From Methylobacter luteus IMV-B-3098 (lineage in GTDB: Bacteria > Pseudomonadota > Gammaproteobacteria > Methylococcales > Methylomonadaceae), in assembly GCF_000427625.1 (NCBI RefSeq), contig NZ_KE386569.1, positions 2,408,789 through 2,472,788 on the forward strand: a DNA stretch of 64,000 nucleotides, written 5' to 3'. Positions 16,853 to 25,639 of the stretch are shown piece by piece; the first letter of the stretch is position 1, and each line of letters starts with the position of its first letter. The translations under genes were made by a program, and so were the position numbers. The notes beneath the pieces are model-generated. The model made no database searches and had not been told where the DNA came from. It saw only the letters and a list, made by a program, of their open reading frames with translations.

Positions 16853-17577
16853 CAGCACAGCCCTCCGTTCACGGAGATGACCTGGCGCGTGATGTAGCCG
16901 GCATCGTCCGACATCAGGAAAGCCACTGCCGCGGCTACTTCGCGCGGATTGCCGACGCGCCGCGCCGGAATCATTTTCTTGATCTCATCGAGCGGCAGCT
17001 CGCTGACCATTTCGGTATCGATCAGTCCCGGCGCCACGCAGTTGACGGTAATGTCGCGCTTGGCCAGTTCCAGCGCCAGCGCTTTCGTGGCGCCGATGAT
17101 GCCGGCCTTGGCCGCGCTGTAGTTGACCTGGCCGCGGTTGCCGATCAGCCCTGACACCGACGACAGCGTCACGATGCGGCCCGACTTGCGCCGTCTGACC
17201 ATGGGCATGATCACAGGCTGCAGGACATTATAGAAGCCGTCCAGGTTGGTATGCACGACGCTGTCCCACTCCTCGCCGGTCAGCGACGGAAAGGCGTTGT
17301 CGGCCGTGATGCCGGCATTGCAGACCACGCCGTAGTAAGCGCCGAAGGCTTCGATATCGGCGTTGATCCGTTCGGCGCACTGCGCCCGGTCGGCGATATC
17401 GAATTGCAGAATGCGGGCAGTCCGACCCAGCCGTTCGATGTCGCTTGCTACGGCTTCGGCCTCGGCGCGCCGGCTGCGGCAGTGCAGCGCCAGATCGAAG
17501 CCGCGCTCGGCCAGATACAAGGCAATGGCTTTGCCGATGCCACGGCTGGAGCCTGTTACTAGAATCGTTTTATTCAT
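16852..17577 (-). CDS. 3-ketoacyl-ACP reductase of the aryl-polyene locus (ApeQ-like)
   Basis: A short-chain dehydrogenase of 241 residues. The NADP-binding motif TGSSRGIG is at 8-15, NAGITAD follows at about 88-94, the catalytic Ser is in TLSSVSG and the catalytic Tyr/Lys in YSAAK. C-terminal ITRQVISVNGGLC is typical of FabG proteins. It would reduce each beta-keto intermediate during polyene extension. It overlaps both neighbours (ATGA with the dehydratase, TGATG with the ketosynthase), which indicates translational coupling. Confidence 0.85.
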   Translation of the reverse strand: MNKTILVTGSSRGIGKAIALYLAERGFDLALHCRSRRAEAEAVASDIERLGRTARILQFDIADRAQCAERINADIEAFGAYYGVVCNAGITADNAFPSLTGEEWDSVVHTNLDGFYNVLQPVIMPMVRRRKSGRIVTLSSVSGLIGNRGQVNYSAAKAGIIGATKALALELAKRDITVNCVAPGLIDTEMVSELPLDEIKKMIPARRVGNPREVAAAVAFLMSDDAGYITRQVISVNGGLC

Positions 17578-18005
17578 AACGGTGTGTCATTAAGCGGAGG
17601 TTGGTAAACATTCAGATTGGCGCTGATCTCGATGCCTTCGCCCAGAATCCGGCACTCGAAAGCGCCCAGCCTGTCGTCCTGCATGATCTTTTCGACCCGC
17701 ACCGTCAGTGCCGTGCCGATCTTGAATTCGGCGACGTTACCTCTGTAGTGCCGCGTGCCCAGCAGAAATCCGAGCCTGATCGGCTCACCGGCGAGCCTGG
17801 CTTTCATGCCGGCATAGGCGCCGACAGTCTGCGCCATGTATTCGATGCCGACCCAGGCCGGCACGGTTTTGTCGTCGCCGAACAAACCGGCGCGCACGAC
17901 CAGTTCGGCCGACAGACTGTCATCGTCAAAGGCGATCACGCGGTCCAGCAGGATCATGGAGCCCGTGTGCGGGATCAGTTCGGCAATAGCGGGGAACGCA
18001 TTCAT
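17574..18005 (-). CDS. Hotdog-fold 3-hydroxyacyl-ACP dehydratase (ApeP-like)
   Basis: The 143-residue product has IAELIPHTGSMILLDRV near the start and GIEYMAQTVGAYAG in the middle. The second has the Glu expected on the central hotdog helix. This is the FabA/FabZ-like dehydratase found in aryl-polyene clusters, where it works with a second small dehydratase. The ATG at 18005 is not the original start: a decayed copy of the first 13 codons lies upstream at 18190-18229 and overlaps the preceding ketosynthase. A pair of palindromic repeats separates the two. Confidence 0.8.
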   Translation of the reverse strand: MNAFPAIAELIPHTGSMILLDRVIAFDDDSLSAELVVRAGLFGDDKTVPAWVGIEYMAQTVGAYAGMKARLAGEPIRLGFLLGTRHYRGNVAEFKIGTALTVRVEKIMQDDRLGAFECRILGEGIEISANLNVYQPPLNDTPL

Positions 18006-18020
18006 GAGACGTTTAAAGTT

Positions 18021-18184
18021 GTAGGGTACGCAGTGCGTACCTTCTCAGAGTCATGGTGAATCGGCAAATTTCGAAAAAGGTATGCAATGCATACCCTATA
18101 AAGTTGTAGGGTGCGCAGCGCGTACCTTCTCGGAGTCATAACGGATTGGCAAATATTGAAAAAGGCATGCAATGCATACCCTAC
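18021..18184. repeat. Two tandem palindromic repeats, GTAGGGTACGC family (copies B and C)
   Basis: Copy B is 18021-18099 and copy C 18106-18184, both 79 bp. Each starts GTAGGGTRCGCAGYGCGTACC and ends GCATACCCTAT/C, and each has an AT-rich middle (GGCAAATTTCGAAAAAGG in B). They differ at about a dozen positions. They sit inside what was the 5' end of the dehydratase gene. This is the best-preserved pair in the window and defines the family consensus. Confidence 0.7.
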
Positions 18185-18189
18185 AAAGC

Positions 18190-18229
18190 TGTGCGGGATC
18201 AGTTCAGCAATTGGAGGGAAACTGCTCAT
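18190..18229 (-). pseudogene. Dead 5' stub of the dehydratase gene (13 codons)
   Basis: From the ATG at 18229, which overlaps the ketosynthase stop in an ATGA junction, the frame reads MSSFPPIAELIPH and then runs into the repeat. The intact gene at 18005 starts MNAFPAIAELIPH. Over 40 aligned bases the two copies differ at nine positions. The ATGA overlap suggests this stub holds the original start. Confidence 0.7.
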
Positions 18230-19404
18230 GCTCTACCCACCACTATCGATAAGTTATTGCCGCCGAACGCGAACGAGTTGCTCTGGCAGGTCCCGATGCG
18301 CCGGCCCAGACGTTCGCCTTTCTTCACCAGATGCAGCGGCGCCAGTTCGGGATCGGGCTCATCGTCGCTGACATTCGGTATCAGGGCGCCTTCACTGTCG
18401 CCGGTCAATAGCAGCCAGCAGAAACCCAGCTCCAGCGAGGCCGCCGCGCCCAAGGTATGGCCGGTCATGCCCTTGCTGGAACTGACAGCCAGATCGGGCC
18501 CGAACACGGCGTTGACGGCCGCGCTTTCCATCGCGTCATTCAATACCGTCGCTGTGCCGTGCAGGTTCAGGTAATCGATTTCATCGGGCGTTTTGCCGGC
18601 ATCGGCCAAGGCCAGCTGCATGGCCCTGATCACGGCCGTGCCGGCCGGGTCCGGCGCCGAAAAATGGTAGGCATCACTGGTCGCGCCGATGCCCAGCAAA
18701 GTGACGGGGCCGGGCTGCCGGCTCAGCACGAACAGGCTGGCCGCCTCGCCGATGTTGATGCCGTCGCGGTGCCGGCCGAATGGCTTGCAGTAACCGGCGC
18801 TGATCGATTCAAGCGCGGCAAAGCCGTTGATGGTCAAGCCGCACAGGGTGTCCGCGCCGCCGACGATGACTGCGTCGCAAAGCCCCAGATTAAGCAGCCG
18901 GCGCGCCGAAGCGAACGCCTTGCCGCTGGACGAGCAGGCTGTGGAGATCGTATAGGCGGGACCGGTCAGCCCCAGATAAGTGGCCAGAAAATCGGCACCG
19001 GTGCCCATTTGCTGCTGTTTATAGTGGAACAGCTCGGGCAAGGCGCCGGTTTGCGCCACCGAAGCCAGTGCCTGCTCCGTGCTTAGCACACCCGACGTGC
19101 TGGTGCCGACGACGACGCCGATACGGTCGGCGCCGAACGATGCGATCATCGCATCGACGGTCGGCCTGATCTGGTCCAGAGCGGCCAGCAGCAGCTGGTT
19201 GTTGCGGCAGCGGTAAACGCCGTATTGCGGCGTGATTTCGGGCAATTCGCTGTCGATGCGGCCGACGATGGCCTCGCGCCCGGCACTGAACCGGTCGGTA
19301 ATCACTAGCCCCGACCGGTCGCCCGCCATGAGCTGCTTGCTGACCTCGGCCCTGGAGCTGCCGAGCGCGCACAAGAGGCCTAAATCATTCAGGTAAAGCG
19401 TCAT
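18226..19404 (-). CDS. Beta-ketoacyl-ACP synthase of the aryl-polyene locus (ApeO-like)
   Basis: 392 residues with a thiolase/KS fold. The catalytic Cys157 is in STACSSSGKA; histidines are in NLHGTATVLND and GMTGHTLGAAAS, with Lys in SSSKGMTGH. In E. coli, the ApeO KS forms a heterodimer with a chain-length-factor-like partner; the candidate partner here is the short KS-like gene at 46675, 27 kb away. The 5' end overlaps the lipoprotein gene by 20 nt, and the 3' end overlaps the dehydratase stub. Confidence 0.8.
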   Translation of the reverse strand: MTLYLNDLGLLCALGSSRAEVSKQLMAGDRSGLVITDRFSAGREAIVGRIDSELPEITPQYGVYRCRNNQLLLAALDQIRPTVDAMIASFGADRIGVVVGTSTSGVLSTEQALASVAQTGALPELFHYKQQQMGTGADFLATYLGLTGPAYTISTACSSSGKAFASARRLLNLGLCDAVIVGGADTLCGLTINGFAALESISAGYCKPFGRHRDGINIGEAASLFVLSRQPGPVTLLGIGATSDAYHFSAPDPAGTAVIRAMQLALADAGKTPDEIDYLNLHGTATVLNDAMESAAVNAVFGPDLAVSSSKGMTGHTLGAAASLELGFCWLLLTGDSEGALIPNVSDDEPDPELAPLHLVKKGERLGRRIGTCQSNSFAFGGNNLSIVVGRA

Positions 19405-19978
19405 AACTGAGAGTCTTGATGTTCAGGCGATAATGGTATTGATGGTTGGTCAGCTCGACGGCTCTGGGCCAAGCGGCATCGGGCGACAAATAGCGGACTT
19501 CAACTTTCCTGTCATTCTGCTGATACAGCAGACGATGATCCGGCCCGGTCTCCAGCCGCCAGCCGGCCGGCAGTATTTTTTCCAGCTCGGCGACGGGCCA
19601 GTAAGCCAGTTGCAGATCGGCGATCATAAATTCCGGCGCCACGGCATCGGGCAACAGCGGGCTTTTGTCGGACGTCAGGGTGTGCCCGTCATAACTTAAA
19701 TTGAACAGGCTCAGGCCTTCATTCGTCAAACCGGCCATGGCGATGTGGCGGCTGTCCAGTTCCAGCACGCAGACCAGGGATTCCTGCCGGTCCGTCCAGG
19801 TAGCCGTCAACTGCTGCACGACGCGCCGCGCCGGCCCTGTCGGCGGCGCAATCGGCATCGCGACCGGTTGCCCGGCAATTTCCTTATGCTGTACCGCCGA
19901 GCATCCCGCCAACAAAGCCAGCATCATAAAAACAGCCACAAGCGACCTTCGGGCCGCGGCTACGGTCAATCCGGTCAT
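19385..19978 (-). CDS. DUF3261-family lipoprotein of the pigment locus
   Basis: I start at the ATG at 19978, which overlaps the upstream stop (ATGA). A signal peptide with lipobox LLAGC precedes the mature Cys at about residue 26. The mature domain (RRVVQQLTATWTDRQESLVCVLELD...) is the DUF3261 type regularly found in aryl-polyene and xanthomonadin clusters. It probably works at the outer membrane in receiving or placing the polyene lipid together with the LolA-like protein and the MMPL exporter, but its biochemical role is unknown. Confidence 0.7.
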   Translation of the reverse strand: MTGLTVAAARRSLVAVFMMLALLAGCSAVQHKEIAGQPVAMPIAPPTGPARRVVQQLTATWTDRQESLVCVLELDSRHIAMAGLTNEGLSLFNLSYDGHTLTSDKSPLLPDAVAPEFMIADLQLAYWPVAELEKILPAGWRLETGPDHRLLYQQNDRKVEVRYLSPDAAWPRAVELTNHQYHYRLNIKTLSYDALPE

Positions 19979-21255
19979 TCCTTGTCGCCGCGACAAAATG
20001 CCGCCAACGTATCGAGCCTTGAACGGGCGTTTTTGACGTACGGGTTATTTTCATCCCAGGCATAACCGGCCAGTATCGAGCTGATCATCGCCTTGACTTC
20101 AGGCCGCTGTTTGTCGTGGAAGATCACATCCTGAAACCGGCCGTCGTACCAGGCATCGACGAATACGCGGAAGGTATCGACGCCGCGCTGCAGGGGCCTG
20201 GCGTAATCGGCCTGCCAGTCGACCGCTTCACCGCTGAACTGGCGGTTCAGCACATCAGCGGCCAGACTGGCCGACTTCATGGCGATCGTGACGCCGGACG
20301 AAAAGACCGGATCCAGGAATTCACCGGCATTGCCCAGCAAGGCGTAGCCCTTGCCGTACAGGCTTTTGACATTGGCCGAATAGCCGGTAATGGTGTTCAC
20401 GGGGCTGTCGAATTCGGCCTTGTTCAACAACACCGTCAGGCTCGGGTCCTGGCCCACGACCTGCTGCAGCGCCGCCTTGTTGTCACCGGGCAGCGATTCA
20501 TAAAATTCCTCTCTGGCCACGATGCCCAGACTGCTGCGGCCGTTGCTGAACGGTATCAGCCAGTACCAGACGTCTTCATGGTCGGGATGCACGGTAATGC
20601 GGATCTTGTTCCGGTCAAAGCGCGCATTCTCATCGATGCGGTCTTCGATATGTGTGAACAGGGCCTGCCGGACCGGGAAACCCGAAGGCGACTCCAGATC
20701 CAGCAGTTTCGGCAGGATGCGTCCGAAGCCGCTGGCGTCGAGCACGAAATCGGCTTCATAGGCCAGCAATTCGCCCGCCGCATCGCGCACGGTCAGTTTC
20801 GGCCTGTCCGCCGAGAAATCGGCCGAGAGGACTTCCTGCTGCCAGCGTATCTCGACGCCCATGCGCTCGGCTTCCTGCGCCAGCAGCTTATCGAATACTC
20901 CGCGCTGCACCTGGAAGGTCGTGCCGATGCCGGCAGTGAACTTGTCCTCGAAGGAAAAATCGGTGTATTTGCAGCCGCGCACGAACGAGGCGCCGTCCTT
21001 ATACTGAAAACCGGCATTGGCGACGGCTTCCAGCATGCCGGCCTCCTTGATGAATTCCATGCATTGCGGCAACAGGCTTTCGCCGATGCTGAAGCGCGGA
21101 AACAGGTTGCGCTCCAGAATCGTAACGCGATAGCCCTGGTTCTTCAGCAGGGCTCCGGCGATGCTGCCTGAAGGCCCGGCGCCGATGATGATGACGTGGC
21201 GATGGTTGTTGTTTTGAATACTGGCGCCTTCTTGCTGACCGGCTATTGACGACAT
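19975..21255 (-). CDS. Flavin-dependent halogenase-like oxidoreductase (426 aa)
   Basis: The FAD-binding GAGPSG is at residues 25-30. WYWLIP at 230-235 fits the WxWxIP signature of flavin-dependent halogenases. K86 in YKDGASF is where the catalytic lysine of these enzymes lies. GNAGEFLDPVFSSGVTIAM is the second FAD motif. Xanthomonadins are brominated aryl polyenes and their clusters contain such a gene, so ring halogenation is a fair hypothesis; a plain oxidoreductase role cannot be excluded. It starts the left KS operon and is linked by ATGA to the DUF3261 lipoprotein. Confidence 0.7.
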   Translation of the reverse strand: MSSIAGQQEGASIQNNNHRHVIIIGAGPSGSIAGALLKNQGYRVTILERNLFPRFSIGESLLPQCMEFIKEAGMLEAVANAGFQYKDGASFVRGCKYTDFSFEDKFTAGIGTTFQVQRGVFDKLLAQEAERMGVEIRWQQEVLSADFSADRPKLTVRDAAGELLAYEADFVLDASGFGRILPKLLDLESPSGFPVRQALFTHIEDRIDENARFDRNKIRITVHPDHEDVWYWLIPFSNGRSSLGIVAREEFYESLPGDNKAALQQVVGQDPSLTVLLNKAEFDSPVNTITGYSANVKSLYGKGYALLGNAGEFLDPVFSSGVTIAMKSASLAADVLNRQFSGEAVDWQADYARPLQRGVDTFRVFVDAWYDGRFQDVIFHDKQRPEVKAMISSILAGYAWDENNPYVKNARSRLDTLAAFCRGDKE

Positions 21256-21562
21256 GATTAACTGCTTACGGCTTAATAAAAAGTGCTAATAATAGCATGA
21301 ATAAGTTCTTTGAAATCAGCGTTATCGCCCACTTTTCCGGCTTCATTCGTCATCGTTTTTTTCCAATCTGCAGCAAAGCTCCGGCCCTATGCGGCTTTGA
21401 TGCGGCGCGGACCCTGGCTTTCATCGATAAAAACCGAATTTATGCTGACATGGGCAAGAAAAAAAACTGACGTTGATTCAAAGCCGCTTTATGACGCTGG
21501 CCGGTCATTGATTATATAATGGCCGGTTACAGTTATTACTTTATGAATTAAGGCTCTTTAAT
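21256..21562. other. Divergent promoter region between the halogenase-like gene and tauE
   Basis: About 300 bp, AT-rich. It must hold the promoters of both divergent genes. A weak TTGATT ... TATAAT pair at about 21473-21519 faces tauE. I see no other structure. Confidence 0.4.
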
Positions 21563-22354
21563 ATGGATTTAGCGTATATCATTTCGGGACTGCTGGTCGG
21601 TACTTTAGTCGGTTTAACCGGCGTCGGAGGCGGCTCACTCATGACACCATTGCTGGTTTTTCTGTTTGATTTTGCCCCGAAAACGGCGATCGGCACGGAT
21701 TTGTTGTTCGCGGCCATTACTAAAACCGGCGGCGTGCTGGTTCACCATAACAAGCATCAATCGGTCGAATGGAAAATCGTCGGGTTCCTGGCGCTGGGCA
21801 GTTTGCCTGCCTCGTTGGCGGTTGTTTATCTGCTGACCTATGTGATGGAAAAAAATGACGGCGTCACGCAACTGATGACCACGACATTGGGAGTGACGCT
21901 GATTTTAACGGCCCTGTCCCTGATTTACCGTAGCGTCTTTACCCGCAAAAGCCATGAAATTGCATTGCAGCGCAAGACGCACCATGAGCGCTTCGGGCGC
22001 TGGCAGAATCTCCTCACGGTCCTGACCGGCATCGTTCTGGGCGCGCTGGTCACGCTGACCTCGGTCGGTGCCGGCGCGCTGGGCACTGTGGTTTTGTTGT
22101 TCCTGTATCCGCGCCTGGCGACCGTGCGCATTGTCGGGACCGATCTGGCGCACGCGATTCCGCTGACGGCCGTCGCGGGGCTCGGCCACATGCACATGGG
22201 CAATGTGGATCTGGTATTGCTGGGCAGCCTGCTGGTCGGCTCCCTGCCCGGCATTTACGTCGGCAGCTACTTCAGCGCCAAAATTCCGGAAAGCGTGTTA
22301 AGGCCGATGTTGGCAAGCCTTTTGATCTTGATTGGCGTGAAATTTGTCTTATAA
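21563..22354 (+). CDS. TauE/SafE-family membrane permease (263 aa)
   Basis: The product begins MDLAYIISGLLVGTLVGLTGVGGGSLMTPLL-type sequence, with the glycine-rich GVGGG loop of this family, and a second half with VTLTSVGAGALGTVVLLFLYP. The two halves are a pseudo-repeat of four helices each. The family exports sulfite, sulfoacetate or other organosulfur anions. It lies on the opposite strand inside the pigment locus, next to a P-type ATPase, and looks like an insertion into the original operon order. Confidence 0.8.
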   Translation: MDLAYIISGLLVGTLVGLTGVGGGSLMTPLLVFLFDFAPKTAIGTDLLFAAITKTGGVLVHHNKHQSVEWKIVGFLALGSLPASLAVVYLLTYVMEKNDGVTQLMTTTLGVTLILTALSLIYRSVFTRKSHEIALQRKTHHERFGRWQNLLTVLTGIVLGALVTLTSVGAGALGTVVLLFLYPRLATVRIVGTDLAHAIPLTAVAGLGHMHMGNVDLVLLGSLLVGSLPGIYVGSYFSAKIPESVLRPMLASLLILIGVKFVL

Positions 22355-22395
22355 CCGGGTGGGGGTGGGGCGACCTCAGTCGGCTATGGCTTTGC

Positions 22396-22467
22396 AGGAC
22401 ACGCACTGCGTACCTTCCTGGAAGTCTGGCTTATCAGAAAATTTGGAGAGGGTACGCGATACCCTAT
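22396..22467. repeat. Degenerate palindromic repeat (copy D)
   Basis: CACGCACTGCGTACCTTC at the left and GGGTACGCGATACCCTAT at the right match the ends of copies B and C with several changes and a short deletion. The middle (TTATCAGAAAATTTGG) is also recognisable. It follows tauE directly. Confidence 0.55.
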
Positions 22468-22516
22468 AGGGCTTAAATGCGTCCCCTACAACCGATCAGT
22501 GCCCATGAGTTAATAA

Positions 22517-22762
22517 CTGATGTTACGCACGGGCAGCTTTTTATGGCGTTTGTTGCTCCCGAGCACTACAGCTCTTGAGTCTCCTTTACCGAAACGAAAG
22601 CAACCCAATGCGCGCGTAGGTGCGAATTCATTCGCACTCAACAAGAGCCATAATGCTTTCTGGAGAGCTTTGCGGGCGTCTCGGGTCGAATACCCACATG
22701 GGGCACAAGTTAATTCGACCCTACAGGCGCAACGTATGGGCAAATTGTCTGCGTAACATCAG
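22517..22762. mobile_element. Small non-autonomous element (MITE-like, 246 bp)
   Basis: Perfect 13-bp terminal inverted repeats: CTGATGTTACGCA (22517-22529) and TGCGTAACATCAG (22750-22762). The inside holds no complete gene. The same end sequence occurs once more, at 9642-9655. I see no clear target duplication. The parent transposase family cannot be read from this window. Confidence 0.65.
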
Positions 22763-22828
22763 CCAATAATTGCTCCATTCATGTTTTTAATCCTTGAGTG
22801 CACAGTCAGTGCAAGGTTTTAAAAAAGA

Positions 22829-25531
22829 TCAGCCAGCGTTTAGGGTTCCGGTCCAGCGTTTCCATTTAGCAACCGCGAACTTGCGCAACTCCTCTAGCAG
22901 CAGCATCGCCAGCGCGAACGGCAGGATGAACAGCCACACGTCGGGCGCCAGCGGCATCGTGCCGAACACCAGATTGCCCCAGGCTGTGTAGTCGATGACG
23001 ATGACCAGCACGATTTCCAGCAAGATGCCCCACAGGATGATCCGGTTGTCGAAAGCCGGCGCGCCAAACACGCTGCGCTCCGGCGTCTTGCACAGAAACA
23101 CATTGACGATCTGCGTGACGATGATGGCGCTGAAGCAGGCTGTCGTGGCCTGAAGATACAATGGCTCCGGGCCTGTCAGGCGCTCGCCCCAGTGCCAGCC
23201 GCCGCTGTACAGCACATAAAAATAAGCCGCCATGGCGACAATGGCCTCCATCACGCCTAAAAAAAGATAGGCGCGTGTCAGCAGGCGCCAGTCCAGCAGC
23301 CTTTCCTTGCGAGGGCGCGGCGGCCTGGCCATGTTGCCTGGCTCGGGCCTGGCAGCACCCAGGCCCAGAGCCGGCAGCATGTCCGTTCCCAAGTCAACGG
23401 CCAGAATCTGGATGATGGTCAGAGGCAGCGGGATTTTAAGCAGCGCGAAGGCCAGATAGGGCACAATCTCGGGAATGTTGGAGGTCAGGATATAGGTGAG
23501 GAATTTGCGGATATTCTCATAAACGGCGCGCCCTTCCTCGATGGCCGCGACGATGCTGGCGAAATTGTCGTCGAGCAGGATCATGTCGGCGGCTTCCTTG
23601 GCCACGTCCGTGCCGGCCACGCCCATCGCGATGCCGATGTCAGCAATTTTCAAGGCCGGCGCATCGTTGACGCCATCGCCCGTGACCGCGACGACATGTT
23701 TTTTTTTCTTTAGGGCCGTGACGATGCGCATTTTCTGGTCGGCCCCGACCCGCGCGAAGATGATGTCCGGCGCATCCAGAACAAAACGCAGCTGGATTTC
23801 GGACAATCTGCGCAACTGCGCGCCGGTGATCACGACCGGGCTGTCGGTTTGAACCTGCCCGATCTGCCGGCCTATCGCCTGCGCCGTATGCGGATGATCG
23901 CCCGTTACCATGATGACCTTGATGCCGGCTGCCCGGCACTTGCGGATGGCTTCCGGCACCTCGGGCCTTGGCGGATCTTCCAGACCGACCAAGCCAGACA
24001 GGACCAGGTCCCGTTCCTGTGCCGAGGCGTTGTGGCTGTTCTCCAGCATCCGCCATGCGAACGCCAGCACGCGCAGCCCCCTGCCCGCCATGTCCTCCTG
24101 CGCATTCAGATAGTCCTGCCGGGCGTCCGGCGTCAGTGGCACTGTCCCTGTTGCCGTCTGTATCTGCGTACACAACGGCAGCAGCGCTTCCAGAGCGCCC
24201 TTGCAATACAGCACGACACCCGTCGGCGTCTGATGGATCGTGGACAGGCGCTTGCGATCGGTATCGAACGGTACTTCGTTGATCTTGGGATAGCCGTGAA
24301 CCTCGCCCAGGCAAGTCTTGGCCATGCGCACCAGCGCGATTTCCATGGGATCGCCCAATGACTGCCACTTGCCGTCGAGCAGGGTTTCTTTCAGGTTATG
24401 GCACAGCAGCGCATCCTCGAAGAAGCGGCGGTGCGCGTGCGCCAGTTCAGGCTGCCGATGTACCGCCGTCGGCGTCAGCAGTTGCCCGCCCAGGTAAAGC
24501 GCGCTGACGGCCATGCGGTTCTCGGTCAACGTGCCGGTCTTGTCCGTGCAGATCACGGTCGCCGAACCCAGCGCCTCCACCGAGGGCAGGTGCCGGATCA
24601 GGGCATTGCGCCTGGCCATGCGCTGCGTGGCCATGGCCAGCGACAACGTGACTGTCGGCAGCAACCCCTCAGGCACGTTAGCGACGATAATGCCGATTGC
24701 GAAAATGAAGTTATCCCAGAACGACATATGCAGGCGGCTACCGATCAGGAAAAACGCCAGACCCAGCGTGACCGCCAGAATCGCGATCAGGCGGCTCAAA
24801 CGCACGATCTCGCGTTGCAGCGGCGAACGGGTCTTGCCTGCCGTCTGGGTCAGATGGGCGATCTTGCCGAATTCCGTATGCATGCCCGTTGCGAACACCA
24901 CGGCCCGGCCCTCGCCCGACACAATCGAGGTGCCGGCCAGCAATGTATTGCGGCTGTGCTCCAGATTTTCCTCGATAGAGGGCACCGCATCGCGCGCCTG
25001 CGGCAATGACTCGCCGGTCACGGTGGCGTTATTGACGCGCAACGAGAAAGCTTCCAGCAGGCGGCAGTCCGCCGGCACATTATCGCCTTCCTGTAATAAA
25101 ATGACGTCGCCCGGCACCAGGTCGGCCGCGAAAATCAGTCCGACTTTGCCGTCCCTGAGCACCTTGACATGTTGGGGCAGCAGTTTCTGCAACGCCAGGA
25201 TGGCGCGTTCGGCCCGGTACTGCTGCCAGAACGAGAACAGGCCGTTGACGACAATAACGCCCAATATGGCATAGCCCAGCGTGGCCATGCCCTCGCCCGG
25301 ATGCCGGGATTCGGCGAAAAACGCCAGACCCGCCGCGATCCAGAGAATCAGTGCAAAGAAATGTACGAATTCCCGAATGAAACTCAACCACAGCGCCTCT
25401 CCCTGCACCTGCTCGACGCGATTGGCGCCGTACTCGCGCAGGCGGTGTTCAACTTCCGCCGCCGAAAGCCCCTCATGGCGGCTGTGAAGGCTGGCGAGTG
25501 CTTCATCGACACTGAACTGATGGATTTTCAT
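22829..25531 (-). CDS. P-type cation-transporting ATPase (900 aa)
   Basis: Full-length P2-type pump. An N-terminal cation-ATPase domain (about 1-70) leads into the first membrane pair. The actuator domain has NNATVTGES, the phosphorylation site is [12 protein letters not shown], then KGALEALL in the nucleotide domain and [15 protein letters not shown] in the hinge. TM4 has the [13 protein letters not shown] motif that sets ion specificity in Ca/Na/K-type pumps. About ten membrane helices in total. The ion is unknown, with Ca2+, Na+ or K+ as candidates. It lies between the MMPL exporter and the halogenase-like gene, in an operon that otherwise makes pigment. Confidence 0.85.
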   Translation of the reverse strand: MKIHQFSVDEALASLHSRHEGLSAAEVEHRLREYGANRVEQVQGEALWLSFIREFVHFFALILWIAAGLAFFAESRHPGEGMATLGYAILGVIVVNGLFSFWQQYRAERAILALQKLLPQHVKVLRDGKVGLIFAADLVPGDVILLQEGDNVPADCRLLEAFSLRVNNATVTGESLPQARDAVPSIEENLEHSRNTLLAGTSIVSGEGRAVVFATGMHTEFGKIAHLTQTAGKTRSPLQREIVRLSRLIAILAVTLGLAFFLIGSRLHMSFWDNFIFAIGIIVANVPEGLLPTVTLSLAMATQRMARRNALIRHLPSVEALGSATVICTDKTGTLTENRMAVSALYLGGQLLTPTAVHRQPELAHAHRRFFEDALLCHNLKETLLDGKWQSLGDPMEIALVRMAKTCLGEVHGYPKINEVPFDTDRKRLSTIHQTPTGVVLYCKGALEALLPLCTQIQTATGTVPLTPDARQDYLNAQEDMAGRGLRVLAFAWRMLENSHNASAQERDLVLSGLVGLEDPPRPEVPEAIRKCRAAGIKVIMVTGDHPHTAQAIGRQIGQVQTDSPVVITGAQLRRLSEIQLRFVLDAPDIIFARVGADQKMRIVTALKKKKHVVAVTGDGVNDAPALKIADIGIAMGVAGTDVAKEAADMILLDDNFASIVAAIEEGRAVYENIRKFLTYILTSNIPEIVPYLAFALLKIPLPLTIIQILAVDLGTDMLPALGLGAARPEPGNMARPPRPRKERLLDWRLLTRAYLFLGVMEAIVAMAAYFYVLYSGGWHWGERLTGPEPLYLQATTACFSAIIVTQIVNVFLCKTPERSVFGAPAFDNRIILWGILLEIVLVIVIDYTAWGNLVFGTMPLAPDVWLFILPFALAMLLLEELRKFAVAKWKRWTGTLNAG

Positions 25532-25639
25532 GACGACTCCCGAATAGCTGTGCCAGATCGAGCGCGGGCTTATTACCGTTTCCGGCGCTTGTTACATGAT
25601 CATGCGCCCAGCATAGCACAGGGCGATTGGCGGGTCGCC

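Noticed and set aside
18021-18184. CRISPR-like appearance of two tandem repeats
   Set aside because: Two 79-bp diverged palindromes with a 6-bp gap, no spacers and no cas genes.
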